Assembly (NCBI GenBank): GCA_905182985.1
Contig: CAJJDN010000051.1
Span: forward strand, 486,634-550,633
Length of the DNA stretch: 64,000 nt
From: Paramecium sonneborni
Lineage: Eukaryota > Ciliophora > Oligohymenophorea > Peniculida > Parameciidae
Direction of reading: 5' to 3'
The notes beneath the pieces were generated by a model. It made no database searches. It worked only from the letters and a program-made list of their open reading frames with translations, and was not told where the DNA came from. Shown here in pieces: positions 1 to 14,325 of the stretch (positions within the stretch are counted from its first letter, which is position 1; each line of letters opens with the position of its first letter). Made by a program: the position numbers and the translations under genes.

Positions 1-217
1 TATATCATACTTAATTGACAGTAAGTAATCTGTAAATTTTTGAAGTAAATTATCAAAATTCAAAATAATATTTTAATTTTTAAGAGAACATGAAACAATA
101 GTTGTTAATCCTTATATACTAATATTATCCTGAATTTAACTTTAAAAAATTGTAATTATCTTTTACCTCTATTCAAAATAATTGAGTTTATTTATAATTA
201 AAATTAATAATAAATAA
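1..217. other. upstream intergenic DNA
   Basis: Very AT-rich sequence before the first gene. I see no coding frame or RNA gene in it. It should hold the promoter of the giant membrane-protein gene that starts at 218, but no specific motif is recognisable. Confidence 0.5.
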
Positions 218-3200
218 ATGATATCCTTTATCCCTATTTTGGTATTAACTTTAGGTTGTTCTCATTCATTTATAATTGAATTGAGTCAAGATTATTAATT
301 TAAAACTGAATAGATGAACCTTAAATTTCAAGACTTTGTCTTAAATCAATATTTTACTTATGGTTTATGGAGTAAATATATACCATTAGGGCAGATAAGT
401 TAAATTGGAAGAATTGGTTTATTTGATAGTAATTGTTTTCATTTACATAATGCGGCTGATTCTGAAACAATGAAAGTAGATTTTATATACTTTGACTGTC
501 TTGATATTGATTTAATGTAAATTACTAAGGGAATTCAATTTTTTGATAATGAAGGAAATTTTCATAGTTACAATATTACAGTAGATTCATAAGACTATGA
601 GAGTTGTTGGTATTTTATTTAGATTGCATAGTGGCCAATGTTATAAAGGTTTGAATTACTTTTTATTTATTATCCTGACTTAATCTTTTCAAAAGTTTTA
701 AAAATTAAATATCCCTATAGGAGAATAAATCCCCTTCTCACTTTTGGAGGTGGATTAATACTAGATATAAATAGTGAATTCCTTTAGAATATGCAAGATA
801 GAAAACAATTATCTTATTTTCCAGGAAAATTATATTATGATTATTTATTTGTTGATGTCAGATCAATAGATAGAAATGGATTAATAATATCTTTAGATAC
901 ATTTGGTGGTCTTCATATATGTAATTGTTAATCAAATTTAAATATAAATGTCTAAAATGGCATTCTTAATTGGCTCGACAATAAATTTTTTACATCTGAA
1001 AATGCTAATTGTGAATCTTTTGGATTATCTGGATGGCTTAAAATTTTAGAAATTTATAAAATAAATGATAATTTTGATTATAAATTTATGAAAATGAATA
1101 AGTTCAGTTAGAACTAAAAGTTAAATGATGATAATTTATCTGCTTTTTAACTTTTGTATAGAATATCAGATTTAAAATTTAAGATAGTAATAATGACTTA
1201 TAGTTACACCTTTCCTAGTGTAAATATAGATTTTTCAAGCAACCCTTTTTTAATTGCAAAAGAGACAGAAATTTTAAATGATATATATTTATGGCATTAT
1301 TTATAAGTTGTATTATCAGAAAATATTCTATAAATAAAGATTACATTTTATGAAGGAGAAAATACATATATATATCAAGATTCAATTAGTGTATATCATT
1401 TTAATGAAGTATAATTTTAAATTCATTATGGAAATATAAATTTGGAGCCTGAAAATTATTTGAATGTTTAAATTGAAAATTTCATTTTTTAAAATTGTAA
1501 TAGTGAGTTTTTAGATAAAAGTTGCCATCCAAGTTGCTAAAAATGTGATGGTCCTACAAATTCTGATTGTTTATCTTGTTCTTAAGATTCAAACAGAATT
1601 TATATTTCACATCAAAAAGCCTGTGTTTGTCATTATAATACAATCGATTAAGACTTTTGTTATTAAAAAGAACATTTTAATCTTCAACTTTTATAATTAT
1701 CACAATAAGCTGAATTAACAATAAATTGTGAATATGGATATTTTAATTTAAATTAAACGTTTTGTTTAAAATGGTAATTATATATTTTTATCTTTAAGTC
1801 CTTCGATAATTAAACCTAACCTTATTACTTGTTTAGAATGCATATAAAATCCTTTTAATTGGAAAAATGATCCATATTGTCAGACATTATTATATATTAT
1901 AGAAGATAATACATCTAATACATTTATTGATGAAAAAAAATCCTATTATATCTTAGCTGGTGATTAAATATAATTATGTTAAGAGTGTACTTCAAGTAAT
2001 TTTAATGATGATTTATTATTGCATAAAGATTTTATAAGTACAATTAAACCAAATAAAGAACTCTGTTAGAATAATTATTCAATTCATAAATTTGGTGTTC
2101 AATAATGTTATTCTTGTCAAATCAAGTAATGTATGGTTTGTGAGATTTAAAATGATGGATATAAATGTCTTGTTTGTAATTATGGATCATAATTAAAAAA
2201 TGGTTTATGTGTTCCTTTAATATTTTATAACCGAAATAATCTAAAAGATTGTGTTTCTCCATTTTATTTAACATCAAATAAATAATGTAAGATTTGCCCC
2301 ATAAAATATTGTAAATTCTGTTTTGAGTATAAAAATAATGATTTATCAAAATCTACTTTGTATAAAGATTATGAAGAATTTAATTAAGATGAGTATCATT
2401 AAATTGGATGTGCATTATGTGAAGAGAATTTTATATTTGATTTTAGAAAAGGATTTTGTTTGCATTAAAAATCTATGATTTAATATTGTTAAAGATCTTT
2501 TATAAATTTATAAGGAGAAGAAATATGTACTTTATCTTAGATTGATGATTTCAGTATAGCACCAGAAATAATTAATTGTTAAAAATACATCACCAATTGT
2601 TTATAATGTTTTTTATCACCATAACAAATAATTAAATGTGTAATATGTAAAGATGGTTATAAAAATTCAGTAAAAACAGGTCATTGTTAAGTTAGTTTGA
2701 TTCCTTACTGTAAAATATGCAGTGAAGATATTGAAAATTCTCTTGATGCTTGGGTTTAATTGATATAAAGTTTTTTAATGCAATTTTTACCTAATCAATA
2801 TTACTATTATGTTGAAGAAATTTCAATAATGCAAACAGAAATAACTATTGAGTGTAAGGAAGGATATAAATTAATAATAAATTCATGTTTAAAGAATTGT
2901 GAACCTGATTGTTTATCCTGTTAAGATTCTTTAGATAAATTGAGTGGTATTGAATGCAGGAAGTGTTCTCTAAATTATTATAGGTTACCTAATCGATCAA
3001 AAGATAAAGGTAAATGTTTAATCTGTCCTTAATTATGTTCAATTTGTTAAATACGATCTTAAGAAGAAATTTAAGTAAATAGATTATTGTTATTTTAGAT
3101 TGTTAATCCTGAGTTTATTGTTAATGAATTGAATGCTCATTTTTCTTACAAATGCTTATAACCAGCCTCTGATCCTAATATAAAGATTAATCCATCGTTG

Positions 3201-6200
3201 TAAATTGCTAAATACTGTTTTAGCAAAGATTGTGAAAATCATTTTTAGTATGAAGTATATAGATAGTTATTTTAAGTATTTGATGAATTGTTAGAACTAA
3301 TAATTAGGATTAAGATATGGATCAAATTTCTAGTATCAATAAAATATTAATAAAATTTATCTTAATAATATGGGAATTGAAATTATGTAAATCATTTTAA
3401 ATTTTACAATGTTCAATTTCGAAATTGATTGCTTATATGAAAATCCTATTAGGATAGATAATAGTTTAAGGAAAGAAGTGTTTTCTTTATAAATTGTTAA
3501 AATCCAAATTATAGGCTAAAAGTAAAATAATACAAAAATTAATTATAATTTTTTCATTACAAATTTTGATGTTGTTGAAATTATTTAACTATATTTTTAT
3601 GTAGACTCATTATTTTACATTAATTTAAATAGCAAATAATAACTCACTTTAATTATTAACGAAACAATATTTTTGGCGAAAAAAGATATTATTTAATCTC
3701 AATTTTAAATAATAGGATAACTTTATTAAGATTTTATTTTGAAAGATGTTAAATTTTTAAATTTAATAATCTTTGGATCTTATATGTTTAATATAAAATA
3801 CAATAATACTAGAGGAATAGTTCTTATTGAAAATCTATAAATAATTAACTGTACTTTTACAAATTCATCATTCATTCTCTTTACTGGCAATCCTTATAAA
3901 ATTATGCTTAATAATATATAGATCATAAATTGTTAATTTTATAATTCTTCAAGTTTTAATTTTTTTGATCAAATATAGAAAAAATATCTGATTTCTATTC
4001 AAAAATTTTCAGTAATTAATTGCACTTTTTAATAATCAATTATGATTAATTATCCATATAATTTTGAATTGCTTATTTAGGATTTGGATTTTTTTCATAA
4101 TTCTCTCTTTTTATCAAATATCCTAATTTGTAATTCCAAGGCTATATATATAAATTTAGTTCTGAGATATAACGATTTTATTGATTCATATTTTTTAGTT
4201 TCCAATTAAGTAAATCAAACTAATGATATCAATTTAAATTTTTAGAACATTGAAATTTATAACAACTCAATCAAAAAATCTACTATAATAAAATTAACAT
4301 CTAATTTAATTTCAAATTCCTATCACATACTTTTATCAAATATAACTATATTAAATAATCAAAATGAAATTTAAGATGAATAGAAGAATTATTTATTTTA
4401 TATCCATGCCTAAACATTAAAAATCAGTTAAATGATAATCAAAGATTCTCCTAATCAAAAATATTTCTATGTATATCAAACCCAAGAAATTCTTTTTCAA
4501 AATATCTTATTTACTAACAGCTAAATAAAATCAAAAGTACCTTTGGATTTATCGTGTTTAGATAAAATTAAGTAAAATCAACAACTCCTAGAGGTATAAG
4601 GCTTTCAAAAATTACAATTATTTAACATATCAGTTTTATATCATTTTAATATTGATTAGACTTTAATTACAATCTTTTCAAACATCATATACTAATCTGA
4701 TATTTCCCAAACAGTAAATATATCAAATTTAACTTTTTAAAATAATATACTACTAAAAAATAAAATTGCAAATCTGTTATCATTGATAGCTATTTATTCT
4801 GAATAAAACCAGATAATTTAAATTTCGAATTTGAAATTTATTGAGAATATTTATAATCAATATTCTGACGATTTTTAATCATCTTCATCGAGTTTGTTTT
4901 ATATTAATTCTTAATTAAGCGAAATAATTCTTTAAAAGTGCTTCTGTTACAATAATATGCTAACAAATTCCATAAGCTCATTTGCTACAATATACTCAAA
5001 TAATATAAAAATATAAAATTTTACAGTAAAAAATCTTAATATTATAACTGAAAACATTTTCAAATAATATTACTAAATAGAGCTTTTAGAATCATTTACA
5101 TAAAATGAAATTTTGCTTATAATAAAATCTTATTTAAAAATACAAAATAAAGGAGGGGTTATGTAAATCACTGCTTCGAATATTTCAATTAAAGACAGCT
5201 ATTTTGAAAATATTTTAGCATAAAGCAGTGCTGTATTTGGAATAACAACTAAACTTAAAGGTGTAGTTATCATCAAAGGAGTAACATTAAAAAACATCTA
5301 AGTTGATTTTACTTAAAGTTTAGATATTTATGGAAGTATCTCTATATTTTCCTAGAATAGCTAATTATAATTAGAATTAATTGATATTAATTTTATCAAT
5401 GTTTATAATAAATTTGGTTCATCAATTTTAACTCTATATCCTTCAATGAAGTAAAATAAACTTGTATTTTAAAATATCTATCTTGAAAACAGCCTCTCTT
5501 TAATGAATTCATTCACAAAACTTTAGTTTTCATAGAAAGAAATTGATCTTAATTCTATTATAATTTAAAATATGACAGTAATATAAACTATGGAAGCATG
5601 GATCAACTACTTTACTTTTGTTGGAACCTTAAGTGTTATAGAAATGGTGAAAATACTTTATGATAATGCAATAATAAATATTTTTGGTTGTTCTGTGAAA
5701 ATTATTGGTTTAAATGTTTAAGGAGTACTCTTTTCATCAGTTTTAAAAGTTATGGATGCCTATTAATTCTTACTGGTTGAAACTTATTTCATTTCTTTAT
5801 CATCTTTTCTCTCAATTAATATAATTTATATAGGGTAGGATAGACTAAATAATTTGTAGTTAAGTATTTATTAGATTGAATTTGACTCATATTTTTAATT
5901 TGAACCAAAAGATAATTAAATTATACTTTAAAATTTATTTACTCTTAACAATTAATTTTCAAAATGTTAATTAATAATTAAAAAATCGCATTTTATTTAA
6001 TCAAATCATAGTTTGAATTCAATTATAAAACAATTAAAGCTACAGTAATCAAATACTGGATCTTTAATCTTCATTTAAAGCTAGACAAATCAAACAAAAA
6101 TTTTTTTAAGTTCTTTGAAAATTAAGAATAATAATTGTTCAAACTGCGGTTTAGGGATTATTTACTTTGATATTAATAGTTTTAATCACATCAAAATGAA

Positions 6201-8909
6201 TAACATATTGTGTTATTTTAATAAGATTTTAAAACATGGTTGCATTACTTTCATATCTAATTATACTTTAGCAAGTTCTGTAATTATTGAAAACTCTTAA
6301 TTTGTTAGAAATGACGGTACTTAAGGTACAGGAATTACTTCAATAAATATCAAATTGAGAATATCAAATTGTATTTTTCTGTAAAATAATGCATCTTTAA
6401 TGGGAGGGGCAATATATATAGGATCAAATCCAAATTAATTTTAATTCTATAAAACAATAATAATGGATAATGAGGCAAAAGTTGGAGGTGGAATTTATTT
6501 AAATGGAAATAATAGTTTGAATCATAATAATTTTAATAAATCTATTTTATAGTTTAATAAAGCCTATTAAAATAGCAATAATTTAATTGAAATACCAGAT
6601 CATTTAGGATTATAGATAAATGATTTAGAAATGAGATCTACTCAAAATGTAAATTAGAGACTGATAACAAATACTCTAAAAATAAATTCTTATTAAACAA
6701 TTTAGTAAGATAAAAAAATAAAAACCATTGATTTAATGGTACCAAGTAATTAATAAATTGGAAATTATGGTTTATTTAGTATATAAAAAATGGATTATTT
6801 TGTATAGATTAGTAATATTACACTTTCATTTAGGAATAGCATGAATGAATTATTAAATAATGTTGATGATTTTATATGTGAACTAAGTTAAGCTATTTAA
6901 TCTAAAGATGAAAAAATATCGAGAGAAGAAAATTTTTTGTAAATCTTATCTTATGATAATTAAACCTAAAAATTTGATTTGGGAAACAAAATATTCCAAT
7001 TAGACCCTTATTTAAATTAAAACAAATAATTTTAAATACAAATCGATTGCATTATTTAATTTAGTTAAAAACATCTAAGATACATAATTTATGCGAAAAG
7101 TTATTTATGTTAATTAGGCGAATATTATGTTGGGAAAGGTTGTTCAAAATGTTAATCTATTTAAGGATATTATTCAGTTACTTATAATGCAACAAAATGC
7201 TCAATTTTTGATAATATAAAATTTAAGAATATCACATCTAATTTAATCAACTTAAATCCTGGCTATTGGAGGCCAGATTATTATTCTGATTAAACTGAAT
7301 TATGTTTTAAAAATTAAATATTTTGTTAAGGAGGTTGGGAAGTTAATGATAAATTATGTCTTTAAGGTCATATTGGTGGACTATGTGAAGAATGTGATAT
7401 TTACAATATTAGAGGATTTGGAAAGCATTTTAAAAGTCTTACAAATATGTAATGTTAAATATGTCCGAGAGAATCAATTAATCTTATACTTTTTATTTTT
7501 GTAACTCTATGGTATAAACTTTAAATCTTATTTAGGTCGTTTTTTACGATTTTTTTATCTGTTAGAAGTATAGAAAAAACGAATTTATTATACACTTCTT
7601 TGGGTTTAAAACAAAAATTTAGAGGAATTATTTTTAAACTTAATTAAGGTATATATTTTGATCAATAATTAGATCATCAAAGTTTCTTAATTAAAATGCT
7701 ACTCAATTATTTATGGTTATTTTCTCTTATTTATAGCTTTAATATTAATTTTTCTTTTTCCAACACATTTTTTGAATCAGCGAGCAATTCTTCTCTTGTC
7801 TTAGCTTACAGTTTAGATTGCTATTTATCTTCTCAAATAAATACAGATATTATATACTCAAGAATAATTACAATGATGGTATTCATACTCTTTTAATTGA
7901 TATTGTTTGTTCTGGCTCATAAATTTTATTCAATATTTTAAAAGCATAAATTTAGAATGAGCATAGTAACTAATACTATTCTATATTAATATCTCTCGAA
8001 TCATGCAACTTTAATTAAACAGTATATTATAATAATTATATTAGATTTTGTTCATTATTAGCTGTAAGGCGTATTTCAAATATTGATTTTGTATAAGGGA
8101 ATGTATCATTTTCATTCAATACTTAAACTCATTTTCGATGGATTATTGGATTTATACTTCCAAGTTTAATTTTAGTTGGTCTAGCAATTCCAGTCTTTTT
8201 GTTTTTATTAATGTTTTTTATAAAGGAAAAACTTGAAATAATCTAATTTAGACGACATATTTGTTATTTATTTAATGAATATAACAAAAATACCTATTTT
8301 TGGGAATATATTAAGATTTGTAAGAAAACTTTAGTAATTTTTATTATGATTTATTTTGAAACCAATATACTATTAAAAGCCTCTTTGTTAGGGTTGTGCT
8401 TATTATTATATTAATAATTGGCTTTAAAATATAAACCCTTTATTTTAAATAGTTTAAATGTTTTGGATATTTCAACAAGTTAAATATGTTCAATATCAAT
8501 ATTTTTAGCTGCAGTATAATATGTAAGTGATTAATAAAATCATGTTATTTCTTTCATTTTATAGATAGTTTTAATTCTATTATGGATAAAACTTTGTTAA
8601 CCGTTTATTTTAAAAATACTTAGCATTTATTATAAACGACATAGAATAGAATTGCTAATTTAGATTTAACTTGTAGTTTAAAAAATTAAATAAAATTCTT
8701 ATATAGATTTAATTTTGAATAAGTAAATTATGAAATGGACTAAGCAAGAGAAATAAATAAAATAAAATTATGATAAATTAAAGATGTATCTGATTTGTTT
8801 TTCGAAGCTATCACTTGAATAATAAAAGTAATTATCAAATTATCTTTAGGAATGTGAATTCACAATTGATTTCTGTGTAAACATTAAGAAGTAGGGTATC
8901 ATTCAATGA
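218..8909 (+). CDS. giant multi-pass surface protein with Cys-rich and beta-helix repeats
   Basis: Spliced length about 2,873 aa, reading TAA/TAG as Gln and stopping at TGA 8907-8909. A hydrophobic signal peptide opens the protein (MISFIPILVLTLGCSHSF). Residues about 430-940 are rich in CxxC and C-x-G-Y modules of the growth-factor-receptor/furin type. Residues about 1170-2180 show asparagine- and isoleucine-rich short repeats typical of right-handed beta-helix proteins. A second Cys cluster at about 2300-2400 contains GHIGGLCEECD. The last 470 residues have about seven or eight hydrophobic segments. Introns: 1774-1798 (25 nt, AAG end), 3255-3276 (22 nt) or alternatively 3276-3294 (19 nt), and 8022-8044 (23 nt). 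Large families with this architecture are known in Paramecium and Tetrahymena; their function is not established. Surface location is inferred from the signal peptide and membrane segments. Confidence 0.8.
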
Positions 8910-9141
8910 AAATGATATGAAATAGTTATTTTTGACTTAAAATACTTGCTGAAAATCAATTTTGATACCTATTAAATTTATAAATATAAACGTTGTTAAT
9001 TCAAAAAGTTCATTTACTTTTTTAATTGAATATTCATATAATATATATTTTGTTAATTCAAAATATTCAATTTTAAACTTAAAATTCCAATTTTTTTCTT
9101 TCTAATAGGTTTATCTTTTATATAAAAATAAAATTAAGAAA

Positions 9142-10150
9142 ATGATAACTAAATAATATTAATTATACTTTAAATTAATGTGGAAATTTACAAAAAGTTA
9201 AATAGCTGATTTTATACAATATCGTTAATCATAATTACCAGAGGGTTGTTCGTAAAATGATGAGATGAATATCATAAATCATTATTGTTGTACTTTGCTT
9301 CCAACTTTATTTAAATATGAAAAGAATTAAAAGTTTACTTTGATTTCTTATGCTGCTGTATTATTTAAGAGATATTACATGATAAAAACAATTTTCGAAT
9401 AATCTGGAATGCATTAGATTTTATTATTTTGTAGTTATTTAGGAATGAAACTAAACGGAGTAAAAATTATAATTAATATGAAATATTTAGCTTTCATAAC
9501 TATCAATAGGATTTCAAGCATAAAAACTAAAAAAGAAACCAAAACATGAAAGATATTAACATTATGGTGATGAATTTTATGCAAAAAATGAAATGTTAAT
9601 TGTTTAAGCCTTAGGTTATGATATTGATATAAAACCGATATACCCAATAATACAATCTGTGATATTTATTTTTCAAATAAAAGATTTTATTGAGTAATCG
9701 TTATTCATTCGTTACGAAAAGAAAATAGAAGAATATTTTTTAAAAGCATTATAGGGATTTATAATATTTACTTATAAGGAGAGTGAAATTGCACTGGCTA
9801 TTGTTGAATGTAGTTTATAATCGATCTTCTAAGAAATTTTATAACCAAACATATAGCTAGGAGGAATTAAACCTTTGAAATAATAATCAATAGAAAAAAT
9901 TAAGAAATATTTGTAAGAAAATAAATAGAATGGCACATTGATAATAAAATAAATAGATTAAAGAGATATTTAGATAGAGAATCATTGTTAGTAAATTTAA
10001 TAAGTGGTTCATATTCTATTAGAGATTAAAGACATTTCAAAAGAATTTGAGAAGAATTATGAGAGATATAAATAAATAAAGTAGAAAGTATTTTCACTTC
10101 CAATGAGTTTAGAATTTATGGATGTGAAAAAATAAGTAGCTATTAATTGA
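9142..10150 (+). CDS. cyclin H-like cyclin
   Basis: 325 aa after removal of one 31-nt intron (9460-9490). The N-terminus W-K-F-T resembles the W-T-F-S start of cyclin H. The first cyclin box holds an FKRYYM segment where cyclins C and H have Y-F-K-R-F-Y, and the second part has NEMLIVQALGYDIDIKPIYP, the usual E-x-L-L-I-x-x-L-x-F-x-L region. Cyclin H activates CDK7 in the CDK-activating kinase and TFIIH, so the likely role is in transcription and cell-cycle control in the nucleus. Assignment to H rather than C or K is by pattern only. Downstream of the cyclin fold there is a basic, Gln-rich helical tail. The stop lies 17 bp from the stop of the convergent minus-strand gene. Confidence 0.65.
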
Positions 10151-10167
10151 ATATTTTATATAATAAA

Positions 10168-11583
10168 TCATTATTATTCTTACAATTCAATATCTAAGAG
10201 ATTGTTGAGAAGTGGAAAGTTTCGATCAACTAAAGCTAAATTTTAAATTTAAAAATATCTAGAGACATAGGTATAATAAATACCTTCTTCCATGCAAAGG
10301 GTAAAACATAGTCCATAGTTATGGTAAATCATTGATCCAATTCATTGAAAAAACAGGTAAATAATAACAGCGTGGTCTATCAATAGATGGTGTATAAAAT
10401 GATAGGGGATTCCAACCTAGACTGGGAATTTCATAGATGAAAATGAAAAGACAAAATGTTCCAAAACACATATAAGATAATGTGATCATAGCAAGTGAAT
10501 AGAAACCATAATCTAAAAATGTATTATATGATTTTTACTTGTAGAACGAACATACCAAAGGAACAAATAATAATATATGATTGTAAACTTTGGAACAAAA
10601 TATATAGAGGAACGAGTTCTCAAAAATAATAAAGATGCAAATTCATTAACTGTAACTAAACTATAAAATTCTAATTATATTAATAATACCCAAAAAAGTT
10701 ATCTTCCAAACCATATGGAACTTAAATTTTAAACAATAAGTAACTTCCAATAATTATAGATGATAAATAGATAAAATAGATTAATAATAACATTAAAGTA
10801 AATGCAACGATAAGTTATTTTTTTGATCTTTAAGTTCTATCTAAAATATTTAAATATAATCCTATCCATGGGAATGCACGTGCCAAAAATATTGGGAATA
10901 TTTATCTATTTCCAAAAATATAGGATACTTCTACTAAAATATATTATAAAAAGAGTAATACACATTATAATTATAATGACTGGAGCACAAATAATAGTTA
11001 TTTTAATATAGAGTGATGAAATAGCAGAAGAAATGAATAACCCCAAAGTTATTATTAAGAAATCACAAAAATTGTAAGCTACTTTTCCTAATTAATTATA
11101 GAGGTTTTGATTCTCTTTCCAAATAAATGTTTGATTTGTAGCATTATTTTTAACATAAATATCTGAATATATTGAATAAGCAACATCATGTAAGAATAAT
11201 GTTTCCAAATTTGTAGCCTTTGCTAATAATTATTAAAGACTACTATCAAAGTAGTTATTATAATCCACAGTAATGTTGATAATAGTAAAATTGTGTAATT
11301 CTAAAAATTCAGTTTCTAAGTGCAATAATTCCTAAGTGTTTGAATATTTCATCATTAGAATTGTTTTATCATTATCTACAATTGAATAATGATAAATTTT
11401 ATCTTTCTATTCAATATCAAATTATATTTAATTGATTGTCCTATGACTTAATCCCCATATTATAAGTAAATTTATAGATGCCAAACTTAATAAAATCATA
11501 CTGCAAATATTAGTAAATTTAGGAACATATTGATGAGTCAAAATTCGTTCTTGAACTCTATGTAATGTTTTCTCTAATTCCAT
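10168..11583 (-). CDS. membralin-like (TMEM259 family) polytopic membrane protein
   Basis: 435 aa with four introns: 10934-10961 (28 nt), 10661-10689 (29 nt), 10513-10538 (26 nt), 10259-10283 (25 nt). An N-terminal membrane segment follows a short basic region. Then comes a luminal stretch with several N-x-S/T sites, then about five more hydrophobic segments. The block NEFASLLFLRTRSSIYFVPK, followed by an Y-G-F...L-A segment and an E-I-P-x-L motif, matches the E-x-x-x-L-x-x-x-R-T-x-x-S-x-x-F-x-P and F-E-V-P-A-L pattern I recall from plant membralins. Membralin is an ER membrane protein linked to ER-associated degradation in animals. The family assignment rests on this motif series alone. The very short gap (17 bp) to the cyclin gene means the 3' UTRs probably overlap. 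Confidence 0.5.
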
Positions 11584-11789
11584 TAAATAATTAAATTTAT
11601 CATTTATTAAAAAGAATAAATATGGAAATCATCGGAAATATTTAATCTTAATAAAAAAACCCTAATGTTATATAGTAGGTTTAAAAGATACCTTAATAAA
11701 GATTGAATCTATTTTAATGAATAATATTATGAATGAATGAAATAGTAAAATATAATATATAATATAAAATTTATATTATTATTAAATAG
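11584..11789. promoter_or_regulatory. divergent intergenic region
   Basis: About 206 bp separate two divergently transcribed start codons, so both promoters should lie here. The sequence is almost all A/T; no specific element is recognisable. Confidence 0.4.
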
Positions 11790-14325
11790 ATGAGAAAAAC
11801 ATCATTTTAAAATGTCGGTTAATAAAGTTGTAATAATAATTCTATAATGTAAATAGTGCCTCCATCTTCATAACTTAATACTTTCATGAATGATTATGAG
11901 TAATTAATAAGAACAGGAGAAACCATAAATAATATTAAACCAAGATCAAGAGAGTAAGATATAATGAATTTGTTATTGATTGGAAGTATGAACAAAGGAA
12001 ATAAAAGAAATAGTTTAGAGAATCTCGATTAGAATTTTGGTTCATCAAATATATCCTAAATATCTACTACAACTAATAATATAGCTAATTTTGGTCAATA
12101 GTTATTAGGTTAACCTTATGTAATGAGTTAATTTGATTCACTAATGCCTAGATCATCTATAAAAAATAAAAGATCAATGACTATTTTGCCAATGCCTTAA
12201 TAACTTCCATTATAATAATCATAATTACCTATGTAATAATCTTAATTGTCTATTAAATAACCAATACAATCATAGTTTAATTTACCATATCAATAGATAT
12301 AGAACTAAGAGAAACTATTAATAAATGGTTAAATAGGTATGACTGTGAATTAAACTTAATAATCAGTTCATACCTTACCAGAATAACCAAAAACTAGGAT
12401 AATTGATTATATAATTAAATAAAATGAAGTTTTGGAAAAGTTGACTAAAACCATAGCATAATAAAGGGAAAAAGAAAGTTAGGATGAAAAGTATAAACTT
12501 TTGGAAAGAATGAAAAAGTTGGAAGCTTAAAATGCTTAAGATGCATTTTATAATGATATGTATGATGAAATACCACCACACATGAGATTAAGTTAATAAT
12601 TTAGACCACCTCCAGGTTATTAATATCATCCTTATTTTTAATAATAGAATTTATATTAATAATAATTTCCAACAATGCCATATCCTGAGAAATAGAAATC
12701 AAAGTAACAAACTTTATAAATGTTAAGAATGTTGAAACAAATTGTATTAAAAACAATTTAAATTTAAGAAAATAGAAAATTAGAGAAAGAAAAACTAAAA
12801 GAATAAAAAACAATAAGATTTTGATGAAATTATAAATGATAAAGCAGAAGTTGATTCTTATACTAGTGAAGAAACTGATCCTGAACCGAGATTAGTATAA
12901 AAACCAAGAATTTTAAAGCTAAGACCTATTCCTCCACCTCCATCTTATGATCCAAAAGATGATTAAGCTTAATTAGTTTAATTAATAGGGTATAATATTA
13001 TAATTAATATTATAGTAAACGTGCTTTGAAGAAATTAAAATAATACTTTATTATGTTATTTTTTTATATTTGGAAATATAATATAATGAAGAAAACTATT
13101 TTAGCAAAGAAATAATATGTTATTAAAAAAGGACCTGAAATACTCTAAAAATTCATTGAAGATACACATGGTTTATTTGGAAGAGTATTGAAAAATGTTT
13201 TTGATGATCTCTTTCTGCCTAATTTAAATATTTAAATAGTTCCAAAACCAAAATAAAAGATTTCAACTAATCAAATGAATCAAAATATTAAAAAGCTTAA
13301 GGAAATTTTAAAAAAGTTATTTGATAGTGTGATTGATAATGCAAATGAAAGTGATTTCACAGAGAATATAATGGTATATTTAAATAGCATTACATGTGAA
13401 TATGCATATCTATTAGATAGTCAACATTTAAAATTTGAATTAAATAGATTAAATTTTACATATCATGGATCATTAAAAAATATGATACAAAAGAAATAAT
13501 ATATGATGATTATAATATCTATGATTGTCAAAGTATTATTGTATAGGTTGCTGAGTAAAGCTCATATACAAATTAAAAATGTTAAAGCTACTGATTAACT
13601 TAAAACTAATATGAAGACTATTACTTCTGCTACTTATGAAATATTTATGTTATTTATTAAAGGAGCATCTCCAATTCAACTAAATAATATACAGGATATA
13701 CCGATTGAAAATATTGTAAAAGAAAAAAAAGATATGTATTATTAAGTAGATACATTTGATGCAACTGAAGAAGAAATTGCAAAAATAGAAGAAGCTAAAT
13801 AAAAAGTTAATTCTAAAAATGAAAGAATTGATGAACCTCTTTTATTTCCCATATATAGTGGTAGAGAAATGGCAGCTTTGTATAATTATATATATTTATA
13901 TATATAGTTTTGATACTGAAAGAATCTTTGTAACAAGTCTTTAATAAATGGTTGAAGGTTGGTGTGAAAAAATTTACAATATGTTATAAAACTATAGAAA
14001 TCAAAAAGAAATTAAAAGGAAAGAGGAACTTAGAAAAAATAGAGAATAAATCCATAATTTTCTAGCAATCAAAAGAGATAGAGTGAATAAAATTATATAA
14101 TTAAACTAAGATAAAGATTTATAAATATCTTAAGAAATTGAAGAACTTACAAATAAAATAGCTGAGAATAAATAAAAAGCAAAGCGAGCTAAAGATAATT
14201 ATGATACTATGATAAAATAAAGAGAAGAAAGGTTTAACAATATGCTAATTGGTGGTCTAAGGAATATGGGTTCGTAACTGCAACATGATAGTCAATAAGA
14301 ATAACTAATAAAAAGATAGTATTGA
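11790..14325 (+). CDS. Gln-rich coiled-coil protein, unknown function
   Basis: 818 aa, introns at 12744-12768 (25 nt, AAG end), 12990-13015 (26 nt) and 13880-13907 (28 nt). The first 250 residues are low-complexity, rich in Gln, Ser and Pro, many of the Gln encoded by TAA/TAG. A charged coiled coil follows. A short proline stretch (PIPPPPSYDPKDD) leads into a mostly helical middle region. The C-terminus is a long basic coiled coil with K-R-K-E-E-L-R-K type heptads. There is no signal peptide and no clear membrane segment. I do not recognise the family; the layout would fit a cytoskeletal or basal-body component, which is a guess. Confidence 0.6.
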
